NCBI RefSeq assembly: GCF_000282495.1
Contig: NZ_AKJE01000023.1
Coordinates: 1 to 64,000 of the forward strand
Direction of reading: 5' to 3'
DNA from: Pseudomonas sp. GM79
GTDB lineage: Bacteria; Pseudomonadota; Gammaproteobacteria; Pseudomonadales; Pseudomonadaceae
Length of the DNA: 64,000 nucleotides
Shown here: one piece after another, positions 25,694 to 35,533 of the stretch
How the letters are laid out: every line of letters begins with the position of its first letter
Position numbering within the stretch: the stretch's first letter is position 1
The notes under the pieces: generated by a model
Seen by the model: only the letters and a program-made list of their open reading frames with translations
What the model was told of the DNA's origin: nothing
Databases searched by the model: none
Position numbers and translations under genes: made by a program

Positions 25694-27223
25694 ATGAGCA
25701 ATAACGCGTCTTTCACGCCGCCCAGCCTGCTGCTCAGTACCATCGGCCTGTCGCTGGCGACCTTCATGCAGGTGCTCGACACCACCATCGCCAACGTGGC
25801 CTTGCCGACGATTTCCGGTAACCTGGGCGTGAGTTCGGAGCAGGGCACCTGGGTCATCACCTCGTTTGCCGTGAGCAACGCCATTGCGCTGCCGCTGACC
25901 GGTTGGCTCAGCCGGCGTTTTGGTGAGGTGAAGCTGTTTCTCTGGGCGACAATGCTGTTCGTGCTGGCCTCGTTTCTCTGTGGCATCTCGACCTCGATGC
26001 CAGAGCTGATCGGCTTTCGGGTGCTTCAAGGCCTGGTAGCAGGTCCCTTGTACCCGATGACCCAGACGTTACTGATTGCAGTCTATCCGCCCGCCAGGCG
26101 AGGCATGGCCCTGGCGTTGCTGGCGATGGTTACGGTGGTGGCGCCGATTGCAGGGCCGATCCTCGGCGGCTGGATCACCGACAGTTACAGCTGGCCGTGG
26201 ATTTTCTTTATCAACGTACCGATCGGGGTTTTCGCGGTGATGGTCGTGCGCTCGCAGCTCAAGGCGCGGCCGGTGGTGACCAGTTACCAGCCAATGGATT
26301 ACGTCGGTTTGATCACCTTGATCATCGGTGTCGGCGCGTTGCAGGTGATCCTCGACAAGGGCAATGATCTGGACTGGTTCGAATCGAACTTCATCATCGT
26401 CGGCGCGGCTATTTCAGTGATTGCGCTGGCGGTGTTCGTGATCTGGGAAATGACCGACAAACACCCGGTGGTCAACCTGCGGCTGTTCGCTTACCGCAAC
26501 TTCCGTATCGGCACCATCGTGCTGGTGGGCGGTTATGCCGGGTTCTTCGGTATCAACCTGATCCTGCCGCAATGGCTGCAAACCCAGATGGGCTATACCG
26601 CGACTTGGGCGGGTCTGGCGGTGGCGCCGATCGGTATTTTGCCGGTGCTGTTGTCGCCGTTTGTCGGTAAGTATGCGCATAAGTTCGACCTGCGACTGCT
26701 GGCCGGTGGCGCGTTCCTCTGCATCGGTTTGAGTTGTTTCATGCGCGCCGGGTTTACCAACGAAGTGGACTTCCAGCACATCGCTTTGGTGCAGTTGTTC
26801 ATGGGCATCGGGGTGGCGCTGTTCTTCATGCCGACCCTGAGCATTTTGATGTCGGACTTGCCACCGAGCCAGATTGCCGACGGCGCAGGCCTTGCGACCT
26901 TCCTGCGGACCCTGGGCGGTAGTTTTGCGGCATCGTTGACCACCTGGATCTGGATTCGCCGCGCCGATCAACACCATGCATATTTGAGTGAAAGCATTAC
27001 CACGTATGAGCCGGCGACCCGGGAGGCGTTGAACACGCTCGGCGGGGCGGGTAACCCGGCTTACGCGCAACTGGATCATGTGCTGACCAGCCAGGCGTAC
27101 ATGCTCTCCACCGTGGATTACTTCACGTTGCTGGGGTGGGCGTTCATGGGGTTGATTCTGTTGGTGTGGCTGGCGAAACCGCCGTTTGCGGCGAAGGCGG
27201 GGCCGGCCTCGGCTGGGCATTGA
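25694..27223 (+). CDS. emrB: DHA2-family drug:proton antiporter (EmrB/QacA type)
   Basis: The 509-residue integral membrane protein has about 14 hydrophobic segments. The antiporter motif of the DHA2 subfamily is visible at the start (MQVLDTTIANVALPTI), with GWLSRRFGEVKLF (motif A) and VAPIAGPILGGWITDSYSW (motif C). It would export toxic lipophilic compounds using the proton gradient, together with the EmrA-like and outer-membrane proteins upstream. AAAGGA precedes the ATG. It ends the operon; a family B REP follows. Confidence 0.92.
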   Translation: MSNNASFTPPSLLLSTIGLSLATFMQVLDTTIANVALPTISGNLGVSSEQGTWVITSFAVSNAIALPLTGWLSRRFGEVKLFLWATMLFVLASFLCGISTSMPELIGFRVLQGLVAGPLYPMTQTLLIAVYPPARRGMALALLAMVTVVAPIAGPILGGWITDSYSWPWIFFINVPIGVFAVMVVRSQLKARPVVTSYQPMDYVGLITLIIGVGALQVILDKGNDLDWFESNFIIVGAAISVIALAVFVIWEMTDKHPVVNLRLFAYRNFRIGTIVLVGGYAGFFGINLILPQWLQTQMGYTATWAGLAVAPIGILPVLLSPFVGKYAHKFDLRLLAGGAFLCIGLSCFMRAGFTNEVDFQHIALVQLFMGIGVALFFMPTLSILMSDLPPSQIADGAGLATFLRTLGGSFAASLTTWIWIRRADQHHAYLSESITTYEPATREALNTLGGAGNPAYAQLDHVLTSQAYMLSTVDYFTLLGWAFMGLILLVWLAKPPFAAKAGPASAGH

Positions 27224-27241
27224 TTTTAGCGGCGCCTGGTT

Positions 27242-27343
27242 AAAAGATCGCAGCCTCGTTTCACTCGACAGCTCCTACACAGCTCCTACATTGACCGCGT
27301 TACCTGTAGGAGTTGTCGAGCGAAACGAGGCTGCGATCTTTTG
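27242..27343. repeat. REP family B palindrome (copy 1)
   Basis: AAAAGATCGCAGCCTCGTTTC pairs with GAAACGAGGCTGCGATCTTTT; inside the left arm ACAGCTCCTAC is duplicated in tandem. It separates the convergent efflux and lpxH genes and may act as their terminator. Confidence 0.88.
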
Positions 27344-27354
27344 ATCTTTGGTTT

Positions 27355-28083
27355 TTATGGCGTAACGAAATCAAACGGCGCCAACGCAAACCCTTGCTCA
27401 TCCACCTGCAACGCCCAGCCCTGACGGTCCCAATCCCCCAACACAATGCGTTTGGCCGCCTGCTCGCCAATCTGCAACTTGTGGATGGCCGGGCGGTGGG
27501 TGTGCCCGTGGATCAAGGTTTTCACGCCATATTGCTGCATGACCCGCGGCACTTCTTCCGGCGTGACATCGACAATGTCATTGGCCTTCATCCGCGTTTG
27601 CGCGCGGCTTTCGCTGCGCAGCTTGCGCGCCAGTTTATGGCGAGTGCGCAAGGGCAGATTTCGCAGGATGAACCGGGTGATCGGGTTGCGCAGATAGCGA
27701 CGCAGCTTCATATAAGCCTCGTCGCGGGTGCAGAGGCTGTCACCGTGCATCAATAGCACGGGCTCGCCATAGAACTGCACGACACTCGGGTCTTTCAACA
27801 ATGTGCAGCCGGCCTGTTTGCAGAAGGCCTGGCCAAGCATGAAGTCGCGATTGCCGTGCATCAGAAAAATCGCCGTGCCGCTGTCGCTGAGGTCGCGCAG
27901 GGCCTGGCAGATGGAACGCTGGAACGGCGTCATGGCATCGTCGCCAATCCACGCCTCGAAAAAGTCGCCCAGAATGTACAACGCACTCGCTGAGCGGGCA
28001 CGTCTAGCGAGCAAATCCAGAAACGCCCGGGTAATGTCCGGGCGCTCCTCTTCCAGATGCAAGTCTGAAATCAGCAGTATCAC
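27355..28083 (-). CDS. lpxH: UDP-2,3-diacylglucosamine diphosphatase
   Basis: LpxH removes UMP to give lipid X in lipid A synthesis, acting as a peripheral inner-membrane enzyme. The 242-residue product shows all metallophosphoesterase motifs: [11 protein letters not shown] (6-16), [31 protein letters not shown] and LIHGHTHRP. The start is a GTG at 28083, overlapping the ppiB stop (GTGA), and the resulting N-terminus [20 protein letters not shown] is the standard one for Pseudomonas LpxH. Transcribed with ppiB. Confidence 0.94.
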   Translation of the reverse strand: MILLISDLHLEEERPDITRAFLDLLARRARSASALYILGDFFEAWIGDDAMTPFQRSICQALRDLSDSGTAIFLMHGNRDFMLGQAFCKQAGCTLLKDPSVVQFYGEPVLLMHGDSLCTRDEAYMKLRRYLRNPITRFILRNLPLRTRHKLARKLRSESRAQTRMKANDIVDVTPEEVPRVMQQYGVKTLIHGHTHRPAIHKLQIGEQAAKRIVLGDWDRQGWALQVDEQGFALAPFDFVTP

Positions 28084-28583
28084 TCAATGATCTCGGCTTT
28101 CTCGATAATCACGTCGTCTGCAGGTACGTCCTGGTGACCGGCCTTGGAGGTGGTGGCCACGCCTTTGATCTTGTCGACCACGTCGGTGCCTTCGACTACT
28201 TTGGCGAATACGGCGTAGCCCCAGCCCTGAACGGTCTTGGCGCTGTGGTTCAGGAAGCTGTTGTCAGCCACGTTGATGAAGAACTGGGCGGAAGCCGAAT
28301 GCGGCTCCATGGTGCGGGCCATGGCCACGCTGTACTTCACGTTCGGCAGGCCGTTGTCGGCTTCGTTCTGGATGCTTGGGCGCTTGTCTTTCTTTTCTTT
28401 CATGCCTGGCTCGAAACCGCCGCCCTGGATCATGAAGTTGCCGATGACACGGTGGAAAACGGTGTTTTCGTAGTGACCGGCTTTGACGTATTCGATGAAG
28501 TTGGCCACGGTGATCGGGGCTTTCTCAGCGTTCAGTTCCAGGACGATGTCGCCGAAGTTGGTAGACAGTTTGACTTGGGTCAT
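28080..28583 (-). CDS. ppiB: Peptidyl-prolyl cis-trans isomerase B (cyclophilin)
   Basis: The 167-residue cyclophilin speeds proline isomerisation in the cytoplasm. Typical elements are [39 protein letters not shown], the active-site phenylalanine in [16 protein letters not shown], and [18 protein letters not shown]. There is no signal peptide, so this is the cytoplasmic PpiB type. It is the first gene of a two-gene operon with lpxH and is divergent from glnS, the same order as in P. aeruginosa. Confidence 0.95.
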   Translation of the reverse strand: MTQVKLSTNFGDIVLELNAEKAPITVANFIEYVKAGHYENTVFHRVIGNFMIQGGGFEPGMKEKKDKRPSIQNEADNGLPNVKYSVAMARTMEPHSASAQFFINVADNSFLNHSAKTVQGWGYAVFAKVVEGTDVVDKIKGVATTSKAGHQDVPADDVIIEKAEIIE

Positions 28584-28845
28584 GATGGGTACTCATTCTA
28601 GGAATTCGTGGGTTTCGGGGCTCTACAGCCCTCAACCGGTCCGGCCAGTGTCGGCCAAGGCACGCAGTTTAGCGTGCCGGGCGCGAATTTCGAGGCTGTT
28701 TTTCATTGCTGGCCGATTAAATGCAGCCGATTGCCGGCCTGCTCTGTCAGCCACTTGACAGCATCGGCTATGATAAGCCCCTTTGATTTATAACAGCCGC
28801 TTTGATTTGGCCAACTGGCCGCGCACTTGTACGTTCAAGGATCCT

Positions 28846-30543
28846 ATGAGCAAGCCCACTGTCGACCCTACCTCGAATTCCAAGACCGGCCCTGCCGTGC
28901 CGGTCAATTTCCTGCGCCCGATCATCCAGGCGGACCTGGACTCGGGTAAGCACACGCAGATCGTCACCCGTTTCCCGCCTGAGCCCAACGGCTACCTGCA
29001 CATCGGTCACGCCAAGTCGATCTGTGTGAACTTCGGTCTGGCCCAGGAATTCGGCGGCGTCACGCACCTGCGTTTCGACGACACCAACCCGGCCAAGGAA
29101 GACCAGGAATACATCGACGCAATCGAAAGCGACGTCAAATGGCTGGGCTTCGAATGGTCCGGTGAAGTGCGCTATGCCTCGCAGTATTTCGACCAGTTGC
29201 ACGACTGGGCGGTAGAGTTGATCAAGGCCGGCAAGGCCTACGTCGACGACCTGACCCCCGAGCAAGCCAAGGAATACCGTGGCAGCCTGACCGAACCGGG
29301 CAAGAACAGCCCGTTCCGTGACCGCTCGGTTGAAGAAAACCTCGACCTGTTCGCCCGCATGAAGGCCGGCGAATTCAAGGACGGCGCACGCGTGCTGCGG
29401 GCCAAGATCGACATGGCCTCGCCGAACATGAACCTGCGCGACCCGATCATGTATCGCATCCGTCATGCCCATCACCACCAGACCGGCGACAAGTGGTGCA
29501 TCTACCCGAACTACGACTTCACCCACGGTCAGTCGGATGCCATCGAAGGCATCACCCACTCGATCTGCACCCTGGAGTTCGAAAGCCATCGCCCGCTGTA
29601 CGAATGGTTCCTCGAGAACCTGCCAGTACCGGCGAAACCGCGTCAGTACGAGTTCAGCCGCCTGAACCTGAACTACACCATCACCAGCAAGCGCAAGCTC
29701 AAGCAACTGGTCGATGAAAAGCACGTTCACGGTTGGGACGATCCGCGCATGTCCACGCTGTCGGGTTTCCGTCGCCGTGGCTACACGCCGAAATCGATCC
29801 GCAACTTCTGCGAAATGATCGGCACCAACCGTTCCGACGGCGTGGTCGACTTTGGCATGCTCGAATTCAGCATCCGTGACGACCTCGACCACAGCGCCCC
29901 ACGCGCCATGTGCGTATTGCGTCCGCTGAAAGTCGTGATCACCAACTATCCGGAAGGCCAGGTCGAAAACCTCGAATTGGCGTGCCACCCGAAAGAAGAC
30001 ATGGGCGTGCGCGTTCTGCCGTTCGCCCGTGAGCTCTACATCGACCGTGAAGACTTCATGGAAGAGCCGCCGAAAGGCTACAAGCGCCTGGAGCCGAACG
30101 GCGAAGTGCGCCTGCGTGGCAGCTACGTGATCCGTGCCGACGAAGCGATCAAGGACGCCGATGGCAACATCGTCGAACTGCGTTGCTCGTACGATCCGGA
30201 AACCCTGGGCAAAAACCCTGAAGGCCGCAAGGTCAAAGGCGTGGTGCACTGGGTGCCGGCGGCTGCCAGCGTCGAGTGCGAAGTGCGTCTGTACGATCGA
30301 CTGTTCCGTTCGGCCAACCCTGAAAAGGCCGAAGACAGCGCCAGTTTCCTGGACAACATCAACCCTGACTCGCTGCAAGTTCTCACTGGTTGTCGTGCCG
30401 AGCCTTCGCTGGGCAATGCACAGCCGGAAGACCGTTTCCAGTTCGAGCGCGAAGGTTACTTCGTCGCGGATATCAAGGACTCGAAACCGGGCGCTCCGGT
30501 GTTCAACCGTACCGTGACCTTGCGTGATTCGTGGGGCCAGTGA
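28846..30543 (+). CDS. glnS: Glutaminyl-tRNA synthetase
   Basis: This class I enzyme charges tRNA-Gln. The 565-residue product contains the HIGH motif in [16 protein letters not shown] (about 44-59), the substrate segment [11 protein letters not shown], the KMSKS-equivalent [10 protein letters not shown] and the C-terminal anticodon-binding barrels ([26 protein letters not shown]). I chose the ATG at 28846 with AAGGA upstream; an earlier in-frame start at 28783 lacks family support. cysS follows after 18 bp, so the two synthetase genes are probably one operon. Confidence 0.95.
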   Translation: MSKPTVDPTSNSKTGPAVPVNFLRPIIQADLDSGKHTQIVTRFPPEPNGYLHIGHAKSICVNFGLAQEFGGVTHLRFDDTNPAKEDQEYIDAIESDVKWLGFEWSGEVRYASQYFDQLHDWAVELIKAGKAYVDDLTPEQAKEYRGSLTEPGKNSPFRDRSVEENLDLFARMKAGEFKDGARVLRAKIDMASPNMNLRDPIMYRIRHAHHHQTGDKWCIYPNYDFTHGQSDAIEGITHSICTLEFESHRPLYEWFLENLPVPAKPRQYEFSRLNLNYTITSKRKLKQLVDEKHVHGWDDPRMSTLSGFRRRGYTPKSIRNFCEMIGTNRSDGVVDFGMLEFSIRDDLDHSAPRAMCVLRPLKVVITNYPEGQVENLELACHPKEDMGVRVLPFARELYIDREDFMEEPPKGYKRLEPNGEVRLRGSYVIRADEAIKDADGNIVELRCSYDPETLGKNPEGRKVKGVVHWVPAAASVECEVRLYDRLFRSANPEKAEDSASFLDNINPDSLQVLTGCRAEPSLGNAQPEDRFQFEREGYFVADIKDSKPGAPVFNRTVTLRDSWGQ

Positions 30544-30561
30544 TTCAAGGAACAACATAAA

Positions 30562-31944
30562 GTGCTAACGATCTACAACACGCTCACCAAGAGCAAAGAA
30601 GTTTTCAAGCCGCTGGATGGCAACAAGGTGCGCATGTACGTCTGCGGGATGACCGTGTACGACTACTGCCACCTGGGCCATGGCCGCAGCATGGTCGCGT
30701 TCGACCTGGTGACCCGCTGGTTGCGGTTCAGCGGCTACGACCTGACCTACGTGCGCAACATCACCGACATCGACGACAAGATCATCAACCGGGCCAACGA
30801 GAACGGCGAGTCGTTCGAAGCTTTGACCGAGCGCATGATCGCGGCGATGCACGAAGATGAAGCGCGCCTGAATATCAAGAAGCCGGACATGGAACCGCGT
30901 GCCACCGACCATATCCCGGGCATGCACGCGATGATCCAGACCTTGATCGACAAGGGCTACGCCTACGCACCGGGCAATGGCGACGTGTACTACCGCGTCG
31001 CCAAGTTCATGGGCTATGGCAAGCTGTCGCGCAAGAAGATCGAAGACCTGCGCATCGGCGCACGGATCGAAGTCGACGAGTCGAAACAGGACCCGCTGGA
31101 CTTCGTGCTGTGGAAAGCCGCCAAGCCGGGCGAGCCGAGCTGGCCTTCGCCGTGGGGCGACGGACGTCCGGGTTGGCACATCGAGTGCTCGGTGATGTCG
31201 ACCTGCTGCCTGGGTGAAACCTTCGACATTCATGGCGGCGGCAGCGACCTCGAGTTCCCGCACCATGAAAACGAAATCGCCCAGAGCGAAGCGGCCACCG
31301 GCAAGACCTACGCCAACGCGTGGATGCATTGCGGCATGATTCGCATCAATGGCGAGAAGATGTCCAAGTCCTTGAACAACTTCTTCACCATTCGCGACGT
31401 GCTGGAAAAGTACCACCCCGAAGTCGTGCGTTACCTGCTGGTATCGAGCCACTACCGCAGCGCGATCAACTATTCGGAAGACAACCTCAAGGACGCCAAA
31501 GGCGCGCTCGAGCGTTTCTACCATGCGTTGAAAGGCCTGCCGAGCGTGGCACCGGCCGGTGGCGAAGCGTTCGTCGAGCGTTTCACTCAGGTGATGAACG
31601 ACGACTTCGGTACTCCGGAAGCCTGTGCGGTGCTGTTCGAGATGGTCCGCGAGATCAACCGTCTGCGCGAGAGCGATCTTGATGCGGCGGCTGGTTTGGC
31701 GGCGCGCTTGAAGGAATTGGCGAGCGTGTTGGGCGTGTTGCAACTCGAAGCCGATGACTTCCTGCAGGCCGGTGCCGAAGGGCGGGTCGATGCAGCTGAG
31801 GTCGATGCACTGATCCAGGCTCGTTTGACGGCTCGTGCCAACAAGGACTGGGCCGAATCCGACCGCATCCGCGACCAGCTCACCGCCATGGGTGTGGTGC
31901 TGGAAGACGGCAAGGGCGGGACGACCTGGCGTTTGGCTGACTGA
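30562..31944 (+). CDS. cysS: Cysteinyl-tRNA synthetase
   Basis: The 460-residue class I synthetase has the zinc/HIGH region [20 protein letters not shown] (about 26-45), zinc ligands in [19 protein letters not shown] and [10 protein letters not shown], and [11 protein letters not shown]. The start codon is GTG with AAGGA 10 bp upstream, giving the standard [15 protein letters not shown]. Length fits the family. Unlike P. aeruginosa, where folD follows, here the gene ends with a terminator and a REP element, so the local order has been rearranged. Confidence 0.95.
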   Translation: MLTIYNTLTKSKEVFKPLDGNKVRMYVCGMTVYDYCHLGHGRSMVAFDLVTRWLRFSGYDLTYVRNITDIDDKIINRANENGESFEALTERMIAAMHEDEARLNIKKPDMEPRATDHIPGMHAMIQTLIDKGYAYAPGNGDVYYRVAKFMGYGKLSRKKIEDLRIGARIEVDESKQDPLDFVLWKAAKPGEPSWPSPWGDGRPGWHIECSVMSTCCLGETFDIHGGGSDLEFPHHENEIAQSEAATGKTYANAWMHCGMIRINGEKMSKSLNNFFTIRDVLEKYHPEVVRYLLVSSHYRSAINYSEDNLKDAKGALERFYHALKGLPSVAPAGGEAFVERFTQVMNDDFGTPEACAVLFEMVREINRLRESDLDAAAGLAARLKELASVLGVLQLEADDFLQAGAEGRVDAAEVDALIQARLTARANKDWAESDRIRDQLTAMGVVLEDGKGGTTWRLAD

Positions 31945-31967
31945 TTGCTGCGTTTGCTACAAAACAA

Positions 31968-31990
31968 AACCCGCCTTGTGCGGGTTTTTG
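31968..31990 (+). terminator. Intrinsic terminator of glnS-cysS
   Basis: AACCCGC and GCGGGTT pair around CTTGT and are followed by a T-rich run (TTTTTGTTT). Confidence 0.88.
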
Positions 31991-31998
31991 TTTGGTTG

Positions 31999-32114
31999 AA
32001 GATCAAAAGATCGCAGCCTTCGGCAGCTCCTACGGGATTTCGTTCGCCCACAATGATGCGGTTGGACGCGGACCTGTGTAGGAGCTGCCGAAGGCTGCGA
32101 TCTTTTGATCTTCG
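31999..32114. repeat. REP family B palindrome (copy 2)
   Basis: AAGATCAAAAGATCGCAGCC and its inverse, each continuing into TTCGGCAGCTCCTAC, flank about 45 bp of unique DNA between the convergent cysS and sigma-54 activator genes. Confidence 0.9.
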
Positions 32115-32117
32115 CTT

Positions 32118-33983
32118 TTAACCTTCCAACTGGCGCAATCGCTTGTAAAGGGTATTGCGACTAACCCCCAACCGCCGCGCCAGGTGCGAAATATTCCCCC
32201 CAGCCGCCTGCAACTGCCGATTCAATTCCTCGGCATCATTGAGGTCGACGGTTAACGGCTCCGGCGAATCTACCGGCTCCATCTCCAGATCGACAAAAAA
32301 ATCATCCGGCAAATGCTCCGGTCTCACCGGCTGCTCCTCAGCCATGGCCAGTGCCACCTGCATCACACTGCTGACCTGACGCAAATTCCCCGGCCACGGA
32401 TGACGGCTGAACAGCTCCATCACTTCACGGCTCAAGCCAGCCCATTGGCTCGGTTCGCGGTGCTGTTCCCACAGCCGTTTGAACAGCGCTTCCTTATCGC
32501 TACGCTCCCTGAGCGGCGGTAGTTCCAGGGTCAAACCGCCGATGCGGTAATACAAATCCTCACGAAACCGCCCCAACTGAACCTGTTCGCGCAACGAGCG
32601 GTTGGTCGCTGAAATGATCCGAATGTCCACCGGGAACAACTCGCTGCTGCCCACCGGTTGCACGCAACGCTCCTGCAACACCCGCAGCAGCCGCGCCTGA
32701 GTCGGCAACGGCATGTCGCCGATTTCATCGAGGAACAGGGTGCCTTTGTCGGCCTTGCGGATCAGCCCGATGCTGCCTTTCTGATTGGCGCCGGTGAACG
32801 CACCTTTCTCGTAGCCGAACAGTTCGGATTCCACCAGTTCGGCGGGGATCGCTGCACAGTTAACGGCGATGAACGGCTGTTTGCTGCGTGAACTGGCCTG
32901 ATGCAGGGCTTTGACGAAGACTTCCTTGCCGACGCCGGTTTCCCCGTGGATTAACAGCGGGATGTCCTTTTCCAGCAAGCGCTCGGCCTGGCGCACGGCT
33001 TTTTCCACGCGGCTGTCGCCAAAATGCAGGGTATTGAGGCTGATCGCTATGGGAGCCGGCGCTGTGGGTTCAGCACTCTTTGTTTCAGAACTCTTTATTT
33101 CAGAAAACTGTCGCGCCTGAATCGGCGTCTGTTTCGGTCGTTTCAACAGGCACTGGAAACGGTTGCGCCCCGAGGCTTGCAGGGCAAACGGCAGGCCGTC
33201 CGGCTGGTTCAGCAGTTCCAGCAATGAGACTTTGAACAGGCTTTCGACGCTGACCCGCGACAGGCTGATGCCCAACAGGTTGTCGGCCCGACGATTGGCC
33301 GACAGCACCTGACCGGTCTCATCGAAGATCAGCAACCCGGCCCATTGGCTGTCGAGGTTGTTCAGTCCGGTGTTGAAGGTCAGCTGGAAATGTTGGCCAT
33401 GGAACAGGTTGAGGATCAGCCGGTTCTCCACGGTCTGGCTCATCATCTTGACCATGCCCAGGGTGTGCGACGGCGGCAGGTAGCTGTCGCTGGACACATC
33501 CAGCACCGCGATCACTTTGCGCTCGGCATCGAAAATCGGCGCAGCGGAACCGGTCATGAAGCGGTTGGCCTTGAGAAAATGTTCATCATGCTCGATGTGC
33601 ACCGCCTGCTCGCAGGCCAACGCGGTGCCGATCGCATTGGTCCCGCTGCAACGCTCCATCCAGCTGGCGCCGGCGCTGAAGCCGCGGGTCAGGTTCGGCT
33701 CGATGAAACGCTGGGTACCCCAGGACGTCAGCACCTGGCCCTGATTGTCGGCGAGCATGATCAGGCAATTGGAGTTGCTGAGGATGTTCTCGTAATACGG
33801 CAGGACTTCCTGATGGGTGGTTTGCACCAGTGAATGCTGACTCTCCAGCAACTGAGCTATGCCATCGGCCGGCAGCTGATCGAACGCCGGCGCACTCTGA
33901 TGATCGAGCCCGAACGCGCGGCAGCGAGACCAGGAGTCCTGGATGATGGCGTCGTGGGAGAGCGGCGGGGCAGGTGCGGCCAT
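32118..33983 (-). CDS. Sigma-54-dependent activator, AcoR-like (GAF-AAA+-Fis)
   Basis: The 621-residue protein should open RpoN promoters by ATP hydrolysis. A GAF-like sensor fills about 60-195 (with the ASWMERCSGTNAIGTAL block typical of AcoR), a PAS-like section about 205-285, then the AAA+ domain with Walker A GETGVGKE at 347-354, the sigma-54 contact loop GAFTGA at 394-399 and Walker B GTLFLDEIGD at 414-423. A Fis-type helix-turn-helix ends it (GGNISHLARRLGVSRNTLYKRLR). It is divergent from the glycerol-type ABC operon, which has a -24/-12 promoter and six TGTTCA repeats, so that operon is its likely target. The signal it senses is not evident. Confidence 0.9.
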   Translation of the reverse strand: MAAPAPPLSHDAIIQDSWSRCRAFGLDHQSAPAFDQLPADGIAQLLESQHSLVQTTHQEVLPYYENILSNSNCLIMLADNQGQVLTSWGTQRFIEPNLTRGFSAGASWMERCSGTNAIGTALACEQAVHIEHDEHFLKANRFMTGSAAPIFDAERKVIAVLDVSSDSYLPPSHTLGMVKMMSQTVENRLILNLFHGQHFQLTFNTGLNNLDSQWAGLLIFDETGQVLSANRRADNLLGISLSRVSVESLFKVSLLELLNQPDGLPFALQASGRNRFQCLLKRPKQTPIQARQFSEIKSSETKSAEPTAPAPIAISLNTLHFGDSRVEKAVRQAERLLEKDIPLLIHGETGVGKEVFVKALHQASSRSKQPFIAVNCAAIPAELVESELFGYEKGAFTGANQKGSIGLIRKADKGTLFLDEIGDMPLPTQARLLRVLQERCVQPVGSSELFPVDIRIISATNRSLREQVQLGRFREDLYYRIGGLTLELPPLRERSDKEALFKRLWEQHREPSQWAGLSREVMELFSRHPWPGNLRQVSSVMQVALAMAEEQPVRPEHLPDDFFVDLEMEPVDSPEPLTVDLNDAEELNRQLQAAGGNISHLARRLGVSRNTLYKRLRQLEG

Positions 33984-34090
33984 GGCAGTCGATCTCTGAG
34001 CAAGCTTTTATTGTTTTTATGGGTTTTGCAAAACGTTCAGCGCGCCACAGAGCCTCTTTGGGCCGCCGCGATATCACGCCGAAAACAATA

Positions 34091-34184
34091 CCTGTAGGAG
34101 CTGCCGCAGGCTGCGATCTTTTGATCTTCGGCGTTTGTACAGACGCTAAAAGTCAAAAGATCGCAGCCTTCGGCAGCTCCTACA
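34091..34184. repeat. REP family B palindrome (copy 3)
   Basis: CTGTAGGAGCTGCCGCAGGCTGCGATCTTTTGA pairs with TCAAAAGATCGCAGCCTTCGGCAGCTCCTACAG in the divergent region upstream of the activator gene. Confidence 0.9.
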
Positions 34185-34244
34185 GTGGCCGCGTTCATCA
34201 CGAGATGAATGCGGTGGATCACGCAAAAAGCATCCGTAGAGTGT

Positions 34245-34314
34245 TGTTCACATTTGTTCATTGTCAATCTTTGAACTGTTCAATTGTTCAGTCGCGGTTG
34301 TTCATTTCTGTTCA
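34245..34314 (+). promoter_or_regulatory. Six TGTTCA repeats: upstream activating sequence of the glp operon
   Basis: TGTTCA occurs in direct orientation at 34245, 34255, 34277, 34285, 34299 and 34309. The copies fall in three pairs with 10-, 8- and 10-bp periods. They end 66 bp before the -24 element, the range in which enhancer-binding proteins act. Confidence 0.78.
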
Positions 34315-34377
34315 GCTACGAACGCGGTTTTTCCTCCATTTGAAGGATTTCCAAGCCAGATCAACCGCTTGGAGTTT

Positions 34378-34395
34378 CTGGCACGAATGTCGCTG
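34378..34395 (+). promoter_or_regulatory. Sigma-54 (-24/-12) promoter of the glp operon
   Basis: CTGGCACGAATGTCGCTG has GG (34380-34381) and GC (34392-34393) exactly 10 bases apart, with a near-consensus TGGCACG. Transcription would start near 34405, 34 bp before the first gene. Confidence 0.88.
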
Positions 34396-34418
34396 TAGTG
34401 CTCCGGTCGCTTGACTCC

Positions 34419-34426
34419 AATAATAA
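34419..34426 (+). promoter_or_regulatory. Candidate Hfq/Crc binding site at the glpS ribosome binding site
   Basis: AATAATAA fits the AANAANAA catabolite-activity motif exactly. It abuts the AAAAAGG ribosome binding site, 12 bases before the ATG, where Hfq/Crc would block translation when preferred carbon sources are present. Confidence 0.6.
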
Positions 34427-34438
34427 AAAGGCCGAGCC

Positions 34439-35533
34439 ATGTCACTAATCCTGGAGCACGTCAGCCGTACCGTCGAGGGTCAAACCTGGATCGACGATGC
34501 GTGCCTTAACTTCGAACCCGGATCGTTCAATGTTTTGCTCGGTCGCACGCTGTCCGGCAAAACCAGCCTCATGCGCCTGATGGCAGGTCTGGACAAGCCC
34601 GACAGCGGTCGCATCCTGATGAACGGCGTCGACGTCACTCAACGCCCGGTGCGTTTGCGCAACGTGTCGATGGTCTATCAGCAGTTCATCAATTACCCGA
34701 CCATGACGGTGTTCGAGAACATCGCCTCGCCGCTGCGTCAGTCCGGCGTTTCCAACGAGCTGATCCAGAGCAAAGTGCTGGAAACCGCGAAGATGCTGCG
34801 CATCGAGAAATTCCTCCAGCGCCATCCTTTGGAACTCTCCGGCGGCCAGCAACAGCGCACGGCCATGGCCCGGGCGCTGGTCAAGGATGCCGAGCTGATT
34901 CTGTTCGACGAGCCACTGGTCAACCTCGACTACAAGCTGCGCGAAGAGCTGCGCCAGGAAATGCGTGAGCTGTTCGCGGCCCACCACACCATCGCTATCT
35001 ACGCTACCACAGAACCCAATGAAGCCCTGGCGCTGGGCGGCACCACCACGATTCTTCACGAAGGTCGGGTGGTTCAAAGTGGCAAGTCCTCCGAGGTGTA
35101 TCACCAGCCACAAACCGTGCTGGCGGCGGAATTGTTCTCCGAACCACCGATCAACCTGATGCCGGGGCGTATCGCCGGTAACGAAGTCAGTTTCGCCAAT
35201 TTTGTGCACTTTCCGTTGAACGTCGATCTGCGGCCGGTGGGCGAGGGCGAGTTCCGTTTCGGCGTGCGCCCCAGCCACATTTCGCTGGTGCCGAGCAATG
35301 ACGATGACCTCGAACTGGCGGTAACCGTCGAGGTGGCCGAGATCAGCGGTTCGGAAACCTTCTTGCACGTGCGCAACGAGTATTTCCTGCTGGTGCTGCA
35401 CTTGCCGGGTGTTCACGAATACGACGTCGATGCGCCGATTCGCATCTATATCCCGACCCATAAACTGTTTGTGTTCGATATGCAGGGGCGGCTGGTCCAG
35501 GCGCCCGGTCGCCGCATTGCGAGGGTTGCCTGA
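34439..35533 (+). CDS. glpS: Glycerol-type ABC transporter, ATPase subunit 1
   Basis: The 364-residue protein has the nucleotide-binding fold and a C-terminal TOBE-like domain of the MalK/UgpC class. Walker A is GRTLSGKTS, the signature [18 protein letters not shown] is canonical and Walker B is [12 protein letters not shown]. The switch histidine is missing: the usual THD is ATTEPNE. The paired subunit GlpT keeps that histidine but has an altered signature. The gene order (ATPase, ATPase, permease, permease, small membrane protein, binding protein) matches the Rhizobium glpSTPQUV glycerol importer; substrate here is inferred from that. Its ATG follows AAAAAGG. Confidence 0.85.
   Translation: MSLILEHVSRTVEGQTWIDDACLNFEPGSFNVLLGRTLSGKTSLMRLMAGLDKPDSGRILMNGVDVTQRPVRLRNVSMVYQQFINYPTMTVFENIASPLRQSGVSNELIQSKVLETAKMLRIEKFLQRHPLELSGGQQQRTAMARALVKDAELILFDEPLVNLDYKLREELRQEMRELFAAHHTIAIYATTEPNEALALGGTTTILHEGRVVQSGKSSEVYHQPQTVLAAELFSEPPINLMPGRIAGNEVSFANFVHFPLNVDLRPVGEGEFRFGVRPSHISLVPSNDDDLELAVTVEVAEISGSETFLHVRNEYFLLVLHLPGVHEYDVDAPIRIYIPTHKLFVFDMQGRLVQAPGRRIARVA

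Noticed and set aside
28755..28774. TTGACA and TATGAT upstream of glnS as a promoter
   Set aside because: The spacer is only 8 bp, too short for sigma-70; the hexamers may belong to different elements.
28768..30558. 596-codon minus-strand open frame opposite glnS
   Set aside because: Fully contained in the antisense of a confirmed glutaminyl-tRNA synthetase; no family motif.
30546..30562. AACAACAT before the cysS start as an Hfq/Crc target
   Set aside because: It misses the final base of the AANAANAA pattern, and an essential synthetase gene is an unlikely catabolite-repression target.
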